Assembly: GCA_963662895.1 (NCBI GenBank)
Contig: OY759982.1
Coordinates: 2,914,001 to 2,978,000, forward strand
Source: GWE2-42-39 sp963662895
Lineage (GTDB): Bacteria; Bacteroidota; Bacteroidia; Bacteroidales; Prolixibacteraceae
Length of the DNA stretch: 64,000 nucleotides
Direction: 5' to 3'
Below the pieces are notes generated by a model, which saw only the letters and a program-made list of their open reading frames with translations, made no database searches and was not told the origin of the DNA. This document shows positions 35,373-43,177 of the stretch, in pieces; position 1 is the first letter of the stretch, and each line of letters opens with the position of its first letter. Made by a program: the position numbers and the translations under genes.

Positions 35373-37004
35373 TTAATCATAAATATTTTCCATTTCCCAT
35401 GCATCCAGCGATTTCAAAAGTGCATCTTTTCCATGGGAAACTATTGATACGCCTTTACTGTCATCTCTTTCGGGATAAACGCGCAAAGCAATACATTGGC
35501 GATCGTTTACAAATACTTCAACAATACTGCGATCGATAAAAATATGCAGGTTTACCAACTCTCCATCTTTTATCTGGACATCTGCCGTTTCAGGAATTCT
35601 GAAATCTACCTTATCCGATACTGAACTGTTCAGGTTATCAATGGAAACAGCACTGGTTCGTATGGCCGGACCTGAATAATCACGGTTAAGATAGCCTCCA
35701 TCATGATAAAAGGTAACCCGTGTGTATTCCTCTTTATCAGGCGAACGCAACACATCCAGTTCAACAGCCGAGGCTTCCTTTGGGTCGAGGGTCAGATTAA
35801 TCTCCATCGCATTGCCTGAAATCCCGGCAAGAACGATCTCTTTATTGGCCGGCAAATTCATTTCGGAAACAGAAGCATGCTTTTTCCTCAATGTTGTATA
35901 ATCGCCGGCCGGGCTTATCTCCAGTTTTTCGTTTTCATCCAATGTCAGACGTCTGGGCAAAGTCATTAACTCTGTATAACTGCCCTCTCCTATTTCTTTT
36001 CCGGTATTCATATTGAAAATGGCAATAACACCGCCTTTCCCGTCGGGATAAGCAGACGGAGCATGAACTCCACCACGGGAGGCCGGACCATGGTTGAAAT
36101 TTCCACCATCTGTAACATTAAATTTATCATTTACCTTATCGTAATCTCCAATCAGGTATTTTCCTCCGCTTTTATGACTGAAATAAAGAAGTATATATTT
36201 CCCTTTATCCCCGACAGGCCAGAAATACGGGCATGAACCGTCATCGCCTATCAGTGAATAACGATCGTTTTCAACAAAAGGGTACAAATACTTCCAGTTC
36301 AACAGATCCGGGGATTCGAAGAGGAAATCGGCACGGACTTTCTTTTTCCCCGGACCAGTATAAAGGTTCCCTCCCATTAGTGAATAATATTTACCGCCTT
36401 TCTTCCAGATGTTCGGATCCCAGGGACTATAGGGTAATCCTTCAGAGGGGTCAGGGGCTGTAATTACTGCTTTGTCCGAAATTTTCGTCCAGTTCAGCAA
36501 CAATGGATCTTCTGAGATTGCAACCATATTACCGGCGTTTACTCCATGGTACATGGCAATTACACGATTCTCTTCGACCCAGGTTGAACCTGAAAAAACC
36601 ATTTCTTCCGGGTTGGGATAAATAGCGTACGGTAAATCCCTCCAGTGAATTAAATCGGTGCTTACAGCATGCCCCCAGTGCTGACGCGGATCTTCCGGGG
36701 GATAAGCCTGGAAAAAGAGATGCCAGTTTCCCTTCCAATAGCAAAGGCCGTTGGGGTCATTCAACTTTCCTTCCGGACTAATAAAATGATAATATGGCCT
36801 GTGCTTATCTTTCGAAAGTAACTGACGTGATGCCTGAAACCTTTTTATAAGCAGATTGTCTTTCAACTGCTTTTCCTGTTCAGACCCAGAAGTTCCAAAG
36901 GTAAAGCGGGGAACTTTTGAGGTATAATCCTTTTGCGCAAATGCAGAAACTGAATGTAGAAAAAAACAGATCAGGCAAAAGAAGATGCCGGTAATTTTAT
37001 TCAT
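35373..37004 (-). CDS. GH32-like glycosidase with altered acid/base motif, secreted
   Basis: The 543-residue protein has a signal peptide (residues 1-24, SAFAQ). The five-blade propeller of GH32 is indicated by YYHFISPEGKLNDPNGLCYWKGNWHLFFQAYP (nucleophile Asp83), HWGHAVSTDLIHW and VFSGSTWVE. The transition-state Asp of the usual RDP motif is present as WDP (Asp196). The usual EC motif with the acid/base Glu is replaced by GDDGSCPYFWP, where Ser257 precedes the Cys. A C-terminal β-sandwich (LHIFIDRSIVEVFVNDRQ) completes the family architecture. Known GH32 enzymes act on fructans or sucrose; with the Glu missing, one of Asp254/255 might serve instead, or the enzyme belongs to a divergent group with another substrate. 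Confidence 0.8.
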   Translation of the reverse strand: MNKITGIFFCLICFFLHSVSAFAQKDYTSKVPRFTFGTSGSEQEKQLKDNLLIKRFQASRQLLSKDKHRPYYHFISPEGKLNDPNGLCYWKGNWHLFFQAYPPEDPRQHWGHAVSTDLIHWRDLPYAIYPNPEEMVFSGSTWVEENRVIAMYHGVNAGNMVAISEDPLLLNWTKISDKAVITAPDPSEGLPYSPWDPNIWKKGGKYYSLMGGNLYTGPGKKKVRADFLFESPDLLNWKYLYPFVENDRYSLIGDDGSCPYFWPVGDKGKYILLYFSHKSGGKYLIGDYDKVNDKFNVTDGGNFNHGPASRGGVHAPSAYPDGKGGVIAIFNMNTGKEIGEGSYTELMTLPRRLTLDENEKLEISPAGDYTTLRKKHASVSEMNLPANKEIVLAGISGNAMEINLTLDPKEASAVELDVLRSPDKEEYTRVTFYHDGGYLNRDYSGPAIRTSAVSIDNLNSSVSDKVDFRIPETADVQIKDGELVNLHIFIDRSIVEVFVNDRQCIALRVYPERDDSKGVSIVSHGKDALLKSLDAWEMENIYD

Positions 37005-37025
37005 TATTCAATCGTTTTTACAACA

Positions 37026-40000
37026 TTAATATTTTACAAGAAGATTTAATAATTTCTGATTTTGAGGTAATGAAATCACTCTTTGGGAGGCATCCCATTT
37101 TGTCCATTCCTGCCCGTTGATCGTTACAGATTTGATTGGTTTTTGAAATGGATCACGTACAAAAAGCAGCGCTTGCGGTCCATTCTCTGGTAACAAAATA
37201 CTGGCAACAATTGTATTGGGTTCATCGCCATGAGACAAAGAGAAACTATATTCACCGAACCGGGTATGAATTTTCTTCAGTTCAACTTTTTGTCCGGGTT
37301 CAAGCCAGCGTTCCGGAATACCGCTGGCCAGCCATATTTCATTATCTTTTTCCAGGATTAAAAGATCGATAATCTGGCTCACCAGACGAGATTCGTCCGG
37401 AGTCTTATAAAAGGGGCCACTGGCATGTTCCCACATCCGGTATTCCTCCGATAAAGCAACAATATCAGGGTAGAAAAGCGCTACAAAATTATTGTACAAG
37501 CTACGCAGAGCTGCTTTATTTTCATGACGTTCCAGATATACACCTGCAGGATTCTGCAAATTGGCCTGGAAAACCATACCGCCCCGGCTAAACCAATATT
37601 CATCATCCACCCAACCGTGAGTATTCAAATTCATTGAAGTTGACAAAGTAAGATTATCTTCCCAGTCGTTCAGTATCCAGTCTGCCATAGGTGATTTCGA
37701 ATCGATAATCCCTGTTTTCATCAAAGTAACAGGCCCGTACAAAACTTCGCGGGTTGATGACAACCTCAGGGTCGGGTAAATACCTTTCCCGTACCGGTCG
37801 TAATATTTCGATTTTTTTGAACCGAAATAACGGAACCGCTGATATGGGCGAACCGGAACATACGGGACGCAGGTATTGTCACGTAATCGCACTACCGGGC
37901 TCAACTCAATTGCCCGTTGTAAACTGTTCAGAATATCGTTCCGGTAAGCAGCAGCTTCCTTTTTATAATATTCCACATTTGGCAAGCCAGCCTCTTCAAA
38001 AGCCTCTGCCATTGACTGAAGTCCCATATAGGAATAGGCATTAGTGGCATACCAATACCGCCATTCGGGACAATCCTCCAGCATTCCTGCCGGTAACAGG
38101 CCATAGTGCAACACAGGCTCCCCGTTTCTGTCGGTTTCTTTTGCCTGGTTTCGTTGCTCAATAATCCAGTCGGCAGCTTTGACCATATGTGGCGCTGCTT
38201 TTTTCAACCATTCTTTATCTCCGGAGTACTCATAATGATGAGCAAGCCCCCAAAGTACTGTTCCGTGATTCATATTATATCCCACGGCAGTCAGGTCGTT
38301 TTCTTCATCAATTTTGACCCCGTAAAATACGGCTTCTTGGTCTCCGGTATAAGCCCCGGGGAGCTTACGGCTACCCTGACGTTTCATAAAAACGTCAAGA
38401 TAATCGGCAACTGTTTCAAAATCGCCCAAACGATCCAGCAAAACTGTCTGAAAAATTGATTCATTGGCATAGACCGGATAGTAAAACGATGCAGCAGGAA
38501 CCATGAACAAACCACTTTTCGGGTCTTTTGTCACGCTCATCCGGATATGAGGGATAACTGCTTTTGACAATTTGTTAAAACCGGTTTCGGGTACATTGAA
38601 AACCGTATTTTCTGCAACCAAGTCTCTCCAGTATTTTACAACCCGCTCTTTTTCTTCAGAATAATTAAGAGACGAAAGAACCGACCTATCTGCTGAGGTC
38701 AGGGTTCCGACAAAAGGAAAATAAAAATATAAGGTTTTGGAAGAGTTAGGTCCTAACTTTATCCCGTGATGAATCCCCTGGAAATCATCTTTCCGGATAA
38801 GTTCTGTTTTTATCATTTCATCAGATGTCTCTTTTGCATAGCACCGGATGTATTTTTCATTTTGTATCTGATCCAGAATTAAACCATTTTCATAGGAAAT
38901 ACTGGTCAATGCTTTGTTTCCCCTGAGCCACAAATGGGACACTTTGGTATTTAACGACGGGTTTGAAACTTTTAACTGAACCATCAAAACAGATGGGGTA
39001 TATTCGTCCCTGCCAGAATCAAAAGGAGAGAGTGCCCCATTCCCGGAAAAAGTAACAAAAGCCTCTTCTTCGTATAGTAATCCGTCGTGGTTCCAACCGG
39101 AACTAACAACAGGCAGATAATCATTAAGTACCGACATCCGACAATTTTCCTGAAATCGTTCATACTGAGGAGCCTCTCCGGTCCCAAAATCCCATTCCAG
39201 TCCGTCGCCGTTCCAGTTACAAAGAGAAAGGGCCTTACCTTGTAGTTTTGCTTTCTCCTTATCGATCATTAAATTTCCGCCCCACTCTACTGCAAATTTC
39301 TGCCAACTGGCATCGCAGGCTAAAGGCAAATAAATGCGGCTACCCGACTGATCGTGCAAAGGATCTAAATGAGGAATCTCGTTTCTGGCCCTTTCATACG
39401 ATTGCTCCGGTTCTTCAATGATCTGATCCCGAATGTTTTTCCCCTCAACGATCTTAGCCTCCCGAAAAGAAACAGGATCATCCGCCTTTGTTATATACAC
39501 CTTGAAATCCGGAATATACATCGGTCCTTTTTGCAAATCGTCAGGAGCAAAAGAAAACGTTCCACCGGAGGACCGAACCGTTATAACTGTTTCTTCATTG
39601 GAACCTGCCAGTAATGGCTGTGAAGTCAAAGTCTTTATGATTAGTCCTTTATTTGTCGGGGAATTAATATTCCATGAATTCTCACTCTTTTTATCTCCGT
39701 TCTTCCAGTTCCAACCTGATAGTTTTTTAAAAAAGCCATTAAAAACTTCTATTTTGCCGGAAAGTCTGTTGGCATTTCCATCTAAAAATTCAATCCTGAA
39801 ATCCTCCTCATTGAGAGTTGCCATTGAATAAACATCTATTTTTTTAATCTGATTTCTAATTTCCGAGGGAAACTTAAGCCGTATTTTCATAGTTCGCCGG
39901 TATTTGACTTCCCCCGGCAGGTACTCAGCATTAACATTTTCTGCCTTCGACAACGGCAGGAATGTATAAACAATCTTATTCCCGTTCTTTTCAGCCTTCG

Positions 40001-40421
40001 TTTTTGCAGTAATCCACTCTCCCCGCCATAAATCATCTTCATGATCTTCATAAGAAGGCATATGAGGAGGATTATCCGGCCATGTGTCGTGCCAGTATTC
40101 TATCTTCATCGAAGCGGCAATATCATCCGTCAGCCGGGAATTGCATAAAACTGCAAACAGATGAATATCCCGTGCATTCCACCACCGGACACCGATATTA
40201 TCACTTTTCAGATCAGAACAAAACTCTTCGTAAGTAGTTTCTGTTCCAATCAAATCATTTTCTGAATTCCAGCAACACAGTGTACCAAAACTTGTTATGT
40301 CTAAAAACTCTTCGTTACCGGTACTCTTTTTTTCAAACCCCATTGCCTGAATTGAAAATAAAAAAAAACAAAACAGGACAGCGGATAATTGATTTCTTAC
40401 AAATAATGAAAATGAAGTCAT
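37026..40421 (-). CDS. Large secreted protein with probable (α/α)6 glycosidase domain, function unknown
   Basis: The 1131-residue protein has a signal peptide at about 10-30 (ending AMGF). Residues about 35-300 look like a β-rich domain that may bind sugar (VRWWNARDIHLFAVLCNS, EYWHDTWPDNPPHMPSY). Residues about 350-600 hold a second β-domain. Residues about 620-1010 show helix pairs typical of an (α/α)6 toroid (PAASFYYPVYANESIFQTVLLDRLG, NMNHGTVLWGLAHHYEYSGDKEWLKKAAPHMVKAADWI, YWYATNAYSYMGLQSMAEAFEEAG). A short C-terminal β-domain ends with QALLFVRDPFQKPIKSVTING. I do not recognise the family. It lies 21 bp before the GH32-like gene in the operon, so a role in degradation of the same glycan is likely. 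Confidence 0.7.
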   Translation of the reverse strand: MTSFSLFVRNQLSAVLFCFFLFSIQAMGFEKKSTGNEEFLDITSFGTLCCWNSENDLIGTETTYEEFCSDLKSDNIGVRWWNARDIHLFAVLCNSRLTDDIAASMKIEYWHDTWPDNPPHMPSYEDHEDDLWRGEWITAKTKAEKNGNKIVYTFLPLSKAENVNAEYLPGEVKYRRTMKIRLKFPSEIRNQIKKIDVYSMATLNEEDFRIEFLDGNANRLSGKIEVFNGFFKKLSGWNWKNGDKKSENSWNINSPTNKGLIIKTLTSQPLLAGSNEETVITVRSSGGTFSFAPDDLQKGPMYIPDFKVYITKADDPVSFREAKIVEGKNIRDQIIEEPEQSYERARNEIPHLDPLHDQSGSRIYLPLACDASWQKFAVEWGGNLMIDKEKAKLQGKALSLCNWNGDGLEWDFGTGEAPQYERFQENCRMSVLNDYLPVVSSGWNHDGLLYEEEAFVTFSGNGALSPFDSGRDEYTPSVLMVQLKVSNPSLNTKVSHLWLRGNKALTSISYENGLILDQIQNEKYIRCYAKETSDEMIKTELIRKDDFQGIHHGIKLGPNSSKTLYFYFPFVGTLTSADRSVLSSLNYSEEKERVVKYWRDLVAENTVFNVPETGFNKLSKAVIPHIRMSVTKDPKSGLFMVPAASFYYPVYANESIFQTVLLDRLGDFETVADYLDVFMKRQGSRKLPGAYTGDQEAVFYGVKIDEENDLTAVGYNMNHGTVLWGLAHHYEYSGDKEWLKKAAPHMVKAADWIIEQRNQAKETDRNGEPVLHYGLLPAGMLEDCPEWRYWYATNAYSYMGLQSMAEAFEEAGLPNVEYYKKEAAAYRNDILNSLQRAIELSPVVRLRDNTCVPYVPVRPYQRFRYFGSKKSKYYDRYGKGIYPTLRLSSTREVLYGPVTLMKTGIIDSKSPMADWILNDWEDNLTLSTSMNLNTHGWVDDEYWFSRGGMVFQANLQNPAGVYLERHENKAALRSLYNNFVALFYPDIVALSEEYRMWEHASGPFYKTPDESRLVSQIIDLLILEKDNEIWLASGIPERWLEPGQKVELKKIHTRFGEYSFSLSHGDEPNTIVASILLPENGPQALLFVRDPFQKPIKSVTINGQEWTKWDASQRVISLPQNQKLLNLLVKY

Positions 40422-40753
40422 ACTAAATTTATGGTTTAGATATTAAATATTCTCCTAAACAGATAATTATGTTATAATTATCGGCTTTATGCTTACAGAA
40501 CAATCATTATATCCCTGAAAATCGCAAATCCCCCATCCTGTCCTGATTGTTTTTATTTTATTCTGATTCTACTTTAACAGATTCCTTCAGTATAAAATCC
40601 CTATACCTCTTTTCTCCTGCATAATGGCTGTTGGAAAATGTTGTAAGCATATTACCGGACCTATATTACCGGAATAATGATTCTGAACAAAATTACATCA
40701 GTTTTTGTGACTTAATTTTTAGGGAAAGTTTAGTTCAGGATAAAAAATTATTT
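40422..40753. other. Intergenic region before tRNA-Gly with a solo MITE end
   Basis: No gene is supported. The stretch is AT-rich. At 40567-40584 it contains TTCTACTTTAACAGATTC, identical over 17 bp to the inverted repeat of the MITE at 41444-41596, but no partner arm is found nearby. The rest shows no recognisable fold. Confidence 0.5.
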
Positions 40754-40761
40754 TAAATTTG
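40729..40761 (+). promoter_or_regulatory. Promoter of tRNA-Gly
   Basis: A TAAATTTG box (40754-40761) matches the Bacteroidota -7 consensus TAnnTTTG exactly and lies 11 bp before the tRNA 5' end. A TTTAG sequence at 40729 is at an acceptable distance for the -33 element. Confidence 0.65.
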
Positions 40762-40772
40762 CCACACTTTAC

Positions 40773-40844
40773 GCGGGAGTAGCTCAGTGGTAGAGCATCA
40801 GCTTCCCAAGCTGAGGGCCGCGGGTTCGATCCCCGTTTCCCGCT
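40773..40844 (+). tRNA. tRNA-Gly (anticodon CCC)
   Basis: The 72-nt sequence folds as a cloverleaf. The acceptor arm is GCGGGAG against TTCCCGC with one G-U pair, the D-arm is GCTC...GAGC, and the anticodon stem TCAGC/GCTGA encloses loop TTCCCAA with anticodon CCC. The T-arm is CGGGTTCGATCCCCG and the discriminator base is T, as usual for glycine. The CCA end is not encoded. A promoter box lies upstream and a strong intrinsic terminator follows. Confidence 0.97.
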
Positions 40845-40856
40845 CTTTTGAATATC

Positions 40857-40893
40857 AATCACTTACATTCATTTTTGTGTAAGTGATTTTTTA
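40857..40893 (+). terminator. Intrinsic terminator of tRNA-Gly
   Basis: AATCACTTACA and TGTAAGTGATT form an 11-bp stem with a 10-nt loop, followed by TTTTATT. This is a good Rho-independent terminator, 12 bp past the tRNA. Confidence 0.85.
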
Positions 40894-40963
40894 TTGCTCA
40901 CATACAGATTACATACAACTTTACTCAAAGTACCTTTTTTATACTGTGATTTATACAGGAACC

Positions 40964-41263
40964 TTATGCAAGGGGTTTAATAATCTCAATTCGTAACCCT
41001 AATGCCTCTATTATCCGGTAATAGGTACCCACACTGGGGTCAATTGCCCCCTTTTCAATCCTTGAAATATATGATTTGCTTGCACCAATACGTTTAGCCA
41101 GTTCCTCCTGGGTTACTTTTTCCCCTTTCCTTGCATCGTGGATAACCTGCCCCAAACAGTAAGAATATGCCTCTTTCCTGAAATTTTCACGTTCGGGCGT
41201 TCCTACTTTCCCGAATTTTTCATCCATTACGGCATCGACACTTGATAAATTATTTGCTTTCAT
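40964..41263 (-). CDS. XRE-family antitoxin of a HigBA-like module
   Basis: The 99-residue protein has a helix-turn-helix at about 50-72 (VTQEELAKRIGASKSYISRIEKG) within an XRE fold, preceded by a helical N-terminus (ERENFRKEAYSYCLGQVIHDARKG). The C-terminal segment YYRIIEALGLRIEIIKPLA is typical of HigA-type antitoxins that follow Gp49-like toxins. The start overlaps the 3' end of the toxin reading frame by 14 bp, as in translationally coupled toxin-antitoxin pairs. The toxin partner is disrupted by a MITE, so this antitoxin is now an orphan that might still repress its own promoter. Confidence 0.9.
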   Translation of the reverse strand: MKANNLSSVDAVMDEKFGKVGTPERENFRKEAYSYCLGQVIHDARKGEKVTQEELAKRIGASKSYISRIEKGAIDPSVGTYYRIIEALGLRIEIIKPLA

Positions 41264-41739
41264 AATACTCTGTTTTAATTTTCAATGCTTTAACTATCTC
41301 TTTTGAAGGCGTCCTTCGGGTTTTCTTTTGAAAACCATTAAACAGGATTACAATACGCCCCTCATCAAAACAAAAGAAAACGCGGTAAATATTACTGCTG
41401 TATTCAGTCCGTAGTTCATACAACCCTTCTTTGATATGCTTAATTCTACTTTAACAGATTTAGAAAGAAGACCAATTTTTCTGATTTTTTACCCCGGCCC
41501 CAAGGGGAGAAATCAGAAAAATCTATCCGGTTCCCCTCGGGGTTTAGGGTAAAACGGATGGATTTTTCGATTTTCAAAGAATCTGTTAAAGTAGAATTAA
41601 CAAACTTTTCAGAAATTCTCTCCTGTGTTTTCAGCATATCAAGGATATAATACACTTTCCGGGATTCTTTACTGTTAAAAGTAGCCATAAAGTCCCAAAA
41701 ATAATTTTTATAAGCAATTATTTCCCGTTCTATTTTCAT
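41250..41739 (-). pseudogene. HigB-like (RelE/Gp49 family) toxin gene split by a MITE
   Basis: The N-terminal half starts at 41739 (MKIEREIIAYKNYFWDFM) and reads to EKFV. The C-terminal half continues at 41443 with KHIKEGLYELRTEY, then IYRVFFCFDEGRIVILFNGFQKK and ends with the stop at 41250-41252 inside the antitoxin gene. Removing 41444-41596 and one copy of TTAA restores one continuous frame of about 110 residues, the normal length of such toxins. These enzymes cleave mRNA on the ribosome. With the insertion, translation runs into the element and stops at a TAG at its far end, so the toxin is inactive. Confidence 0.88.
41440..41600. mobile_element. 153-bp MITE with 17-bp inverted repeats and TTAA duplication
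   Basis: The ends are TTCTACTTTAACAGATT (41444-41460) and its exact reverse complement (41580-41596). TTAA flanks both sides (41440-41443 and 41597-41600) and is the target duplication, as proved by the toxin frame that is restored when the element plus one TTAA is removed. The core has no transposase; it carries internal inverted segments (TTTTCTGATTT with AAATCAGAAAA, and G/C blocks CCCCGG...GGGG). A related end occurs alone at 40567-40584. Confidence 0.9.
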
Positions 41740-41848
41740 TATGCAATGATATAAAAAGTTGTAATATCTTGTAACTTTTAGAAGAGAAATAAAATAAGGT
41801 TTGTTCTTTATTGTTTTCTTTCCTAAAAAAATACCTCTCTTCCCCGGC

Positions 41849-42100
41849 TTATTCTATAACGAAGCGATGGCTCCTTACTGGACACTGAACCGGTTTGAGT
41901 GTAATTGATGAACTCTGAAACCTGTTATATTCGGGGTCGATTCCTGTGTAGGAAACAAATTCCCCGATGGTGACAAACTGGTGTTCCTTTTTGCCCGGCT
42001 CTTCTTTAATCTTCTGAAGCAGCCTCCTGCCTGAACGTTCGCTTTTTCCGGTGATCCGCTGTACATCCCTGGGATATATACAACTTCGCTGTAAACGCAT
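41849..42100 (-). CDS. Small conserved hypothetical protein, possible DNA-binding helix motif
   Basis: The 83-residue product has an N-terminal block IYPRDVQRITGKSERSGRRLLQKIKEE followed by EHQFVTIGEFVSYTGIDPE. This layout, a putative helix-turn-helix followed by a short second helix pair, resembles small proteins that are scattered in accessory regions of Bacteroidota genomes. The last 25 residues (SSITLKPVQCPVRSHRFVIE) look unlike that family and may reflect a shifted 3' end. A promoter is not evident. It lies between the toxin-antitoxin remnant and PUL 2, on the minus strand. Confidence 0.5.
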   Translation of the reverse strand: MRLQRSCIYPRDVQRITGKSERSGRRLLQKIKEEPGKKEHQFVTIGEFVSYTGIDPEYNRFQSSSITLKPVQCPVRSHRFVIE

Positions 42101-42108
42101 AAATCCAT

Positions 42109-42466
42109 ACTCTATCCATACTTAAAGTACGCTTTTAAATATACGAAAAGCCTGCCTGCCAAAAACCGGGACAAATTCAGGACAGGACAGCGATACTGGC
42201 AGCCGTTGGAACGATTGGTAGTTTTACAATATCGGTATTGCTGAAGTTATTGCTGCAACGCATTAAAAAGAAATGACCTTTGCGAAGGTGATGTGTTTGT
42301 GATTTTATCGAAAAGTAAACGGTTTGAAATACCGGCCAACGCATCCGTTCTCAATGGGTTGACGAAGTTACCTGGTAAGGGCCGTTGCGGAGCGCATTGA
42401 AAAAACTGACCTGGAAAGTGTAACTGAGGAATCGTCAGTTGAACCTACTTTCGTTAGTTTAATTTT
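42109..42466. other. Intergenic region with eroded sequence
   Basis: No intact gene is seen. One plus-strand frame reads ILAAVGTIGSFTISVLLKLL and then stops near 42269, and two short stretches (about 42248-42290 and 42384-42425) are similar to each other around GCGCATTGAAAAA and ACGCATTAAAAAG. It looks like decayed coding DNA of unknown origin. The region ends in the promoter of the PUL 2 sigma gene. Confidence 0.35.
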
Positions 42467-42476
42467 TATATTTTTG
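42449..42476 (+). promoter_or_regulatory. Probable promoter of PUL 2 sigma gene
   Basis: TATTTTTG at 42469-42476 matches TAnnTTTG. A TTTCGTTAG stretch about 20 bp upstream may serve as the -33 element. The sigma ATG is 20 bp downstream of the box. Confidence 0.5.
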
Positions 42477-42496
42477 TCATTTGCTAATAAAAATCA

Positions 42497-43084
42497 ATGG
42501 ACAAAAACGAACAACAACTTTTTGAAAGGTTAAGAAACAGCGATGAAGCTGCTTTTAAAGTGCTTTACAACGACTATTATTCAAAGTTGTATTATTTCGT
42601 ATTAGAGTTTATCCCTTTAAAAGAAACCGCAGAAAATATTGTTCAGGATACTTTTGTCACGTTGTGGAACAAACGCAACGAATTAAAAGACGATTCAAAT
42701 CTTACTTCATACCTTTTTACTGTAGCCAAAAACAATGCCTTAAACAGGCTGCGCGATAAAAAGTACAGCCAAAAGATGTTTTCAAATACAATGGATATCA
42801 GTGAGTTGAATTTAAACATAGAAGCATTGTCAACTATTGATACATCTGTATGCGCATTCATGGATATTGAACAAATCATACAAGAAACTTTAACCAGTTT
42901 GCCTCCCCAATGTAGAAAAGTCTTTGAACTCAGCAGATTTCAGGAAATGAAAAACCGTGAAATTGCAGAAGAACTCAATATTTCGATAAAAACAGTAGAA
43001 GGACATATCTCAAAAGGAATTAAAACATTCAAAGTTGCCTTGAAAGATTATTTACCGTTAGTAGCCTATCTGTTTGTTCTTTAA
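42497..43084 (+). CDS. ECF RNA polymerase sigma factor, first gene of PUL 2
   Basis: The 195-residue protein has region 2 (DEAAFKVLYNDYYSKLYYFVLEF and ETAENIVQDTFVTLWNKR) and region 4 (LPPQCRKVFELSRFQEMKNREIAEELNISIKTVEGHISKGIKTFK). The hydrophobic C-terminus (YLPLVAYLFVL) is typical of Bacteroidota sigma factors. It is followed by FecR (93 bp) and SusC. An imperfect hairpin (AGCATTACC with GGTAAATGCT, 43133-43154) lies between it and FecR. The sequence differs clearly from the PUL 1 sigma factor, so each probably recognises its own anti-sigma partner. Confidence 0.95.
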   Translation: MDKNEQQLFERLRNSDEAAFKVLYNDYYSKLYYFVLEFIPLKETAENIVQDTFVTLWNKRNELKDDSNLTSYLFTVAKNNALNRLRDKKYSQKMFSNTMDISELNLNIEALSTIDTSVCAFMDIEQIIQETLTSLPPQCRKVFELSRFQEMKNREIAEELNISIKTVEGHISKGIKTFKVALKDYLPLVAYLFVL

Positions 43085-43177
43085 TTTTTAGTATCTTATA
43101 TACTGACACAAAAAAATGTATAAAAAAAGAAAAGCATTACCGAGGGTAAATGCTATTTCATGTTTTATTTATAATAC

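Noticed and set aside
42190..42270. Plus-strand frame ending in a hydrophobic peptide and RIKKK
   Set aside because: It has no start codon with a plausible leader and is part of an eroded region; a holin-like small membrane protein is possible but not supported.
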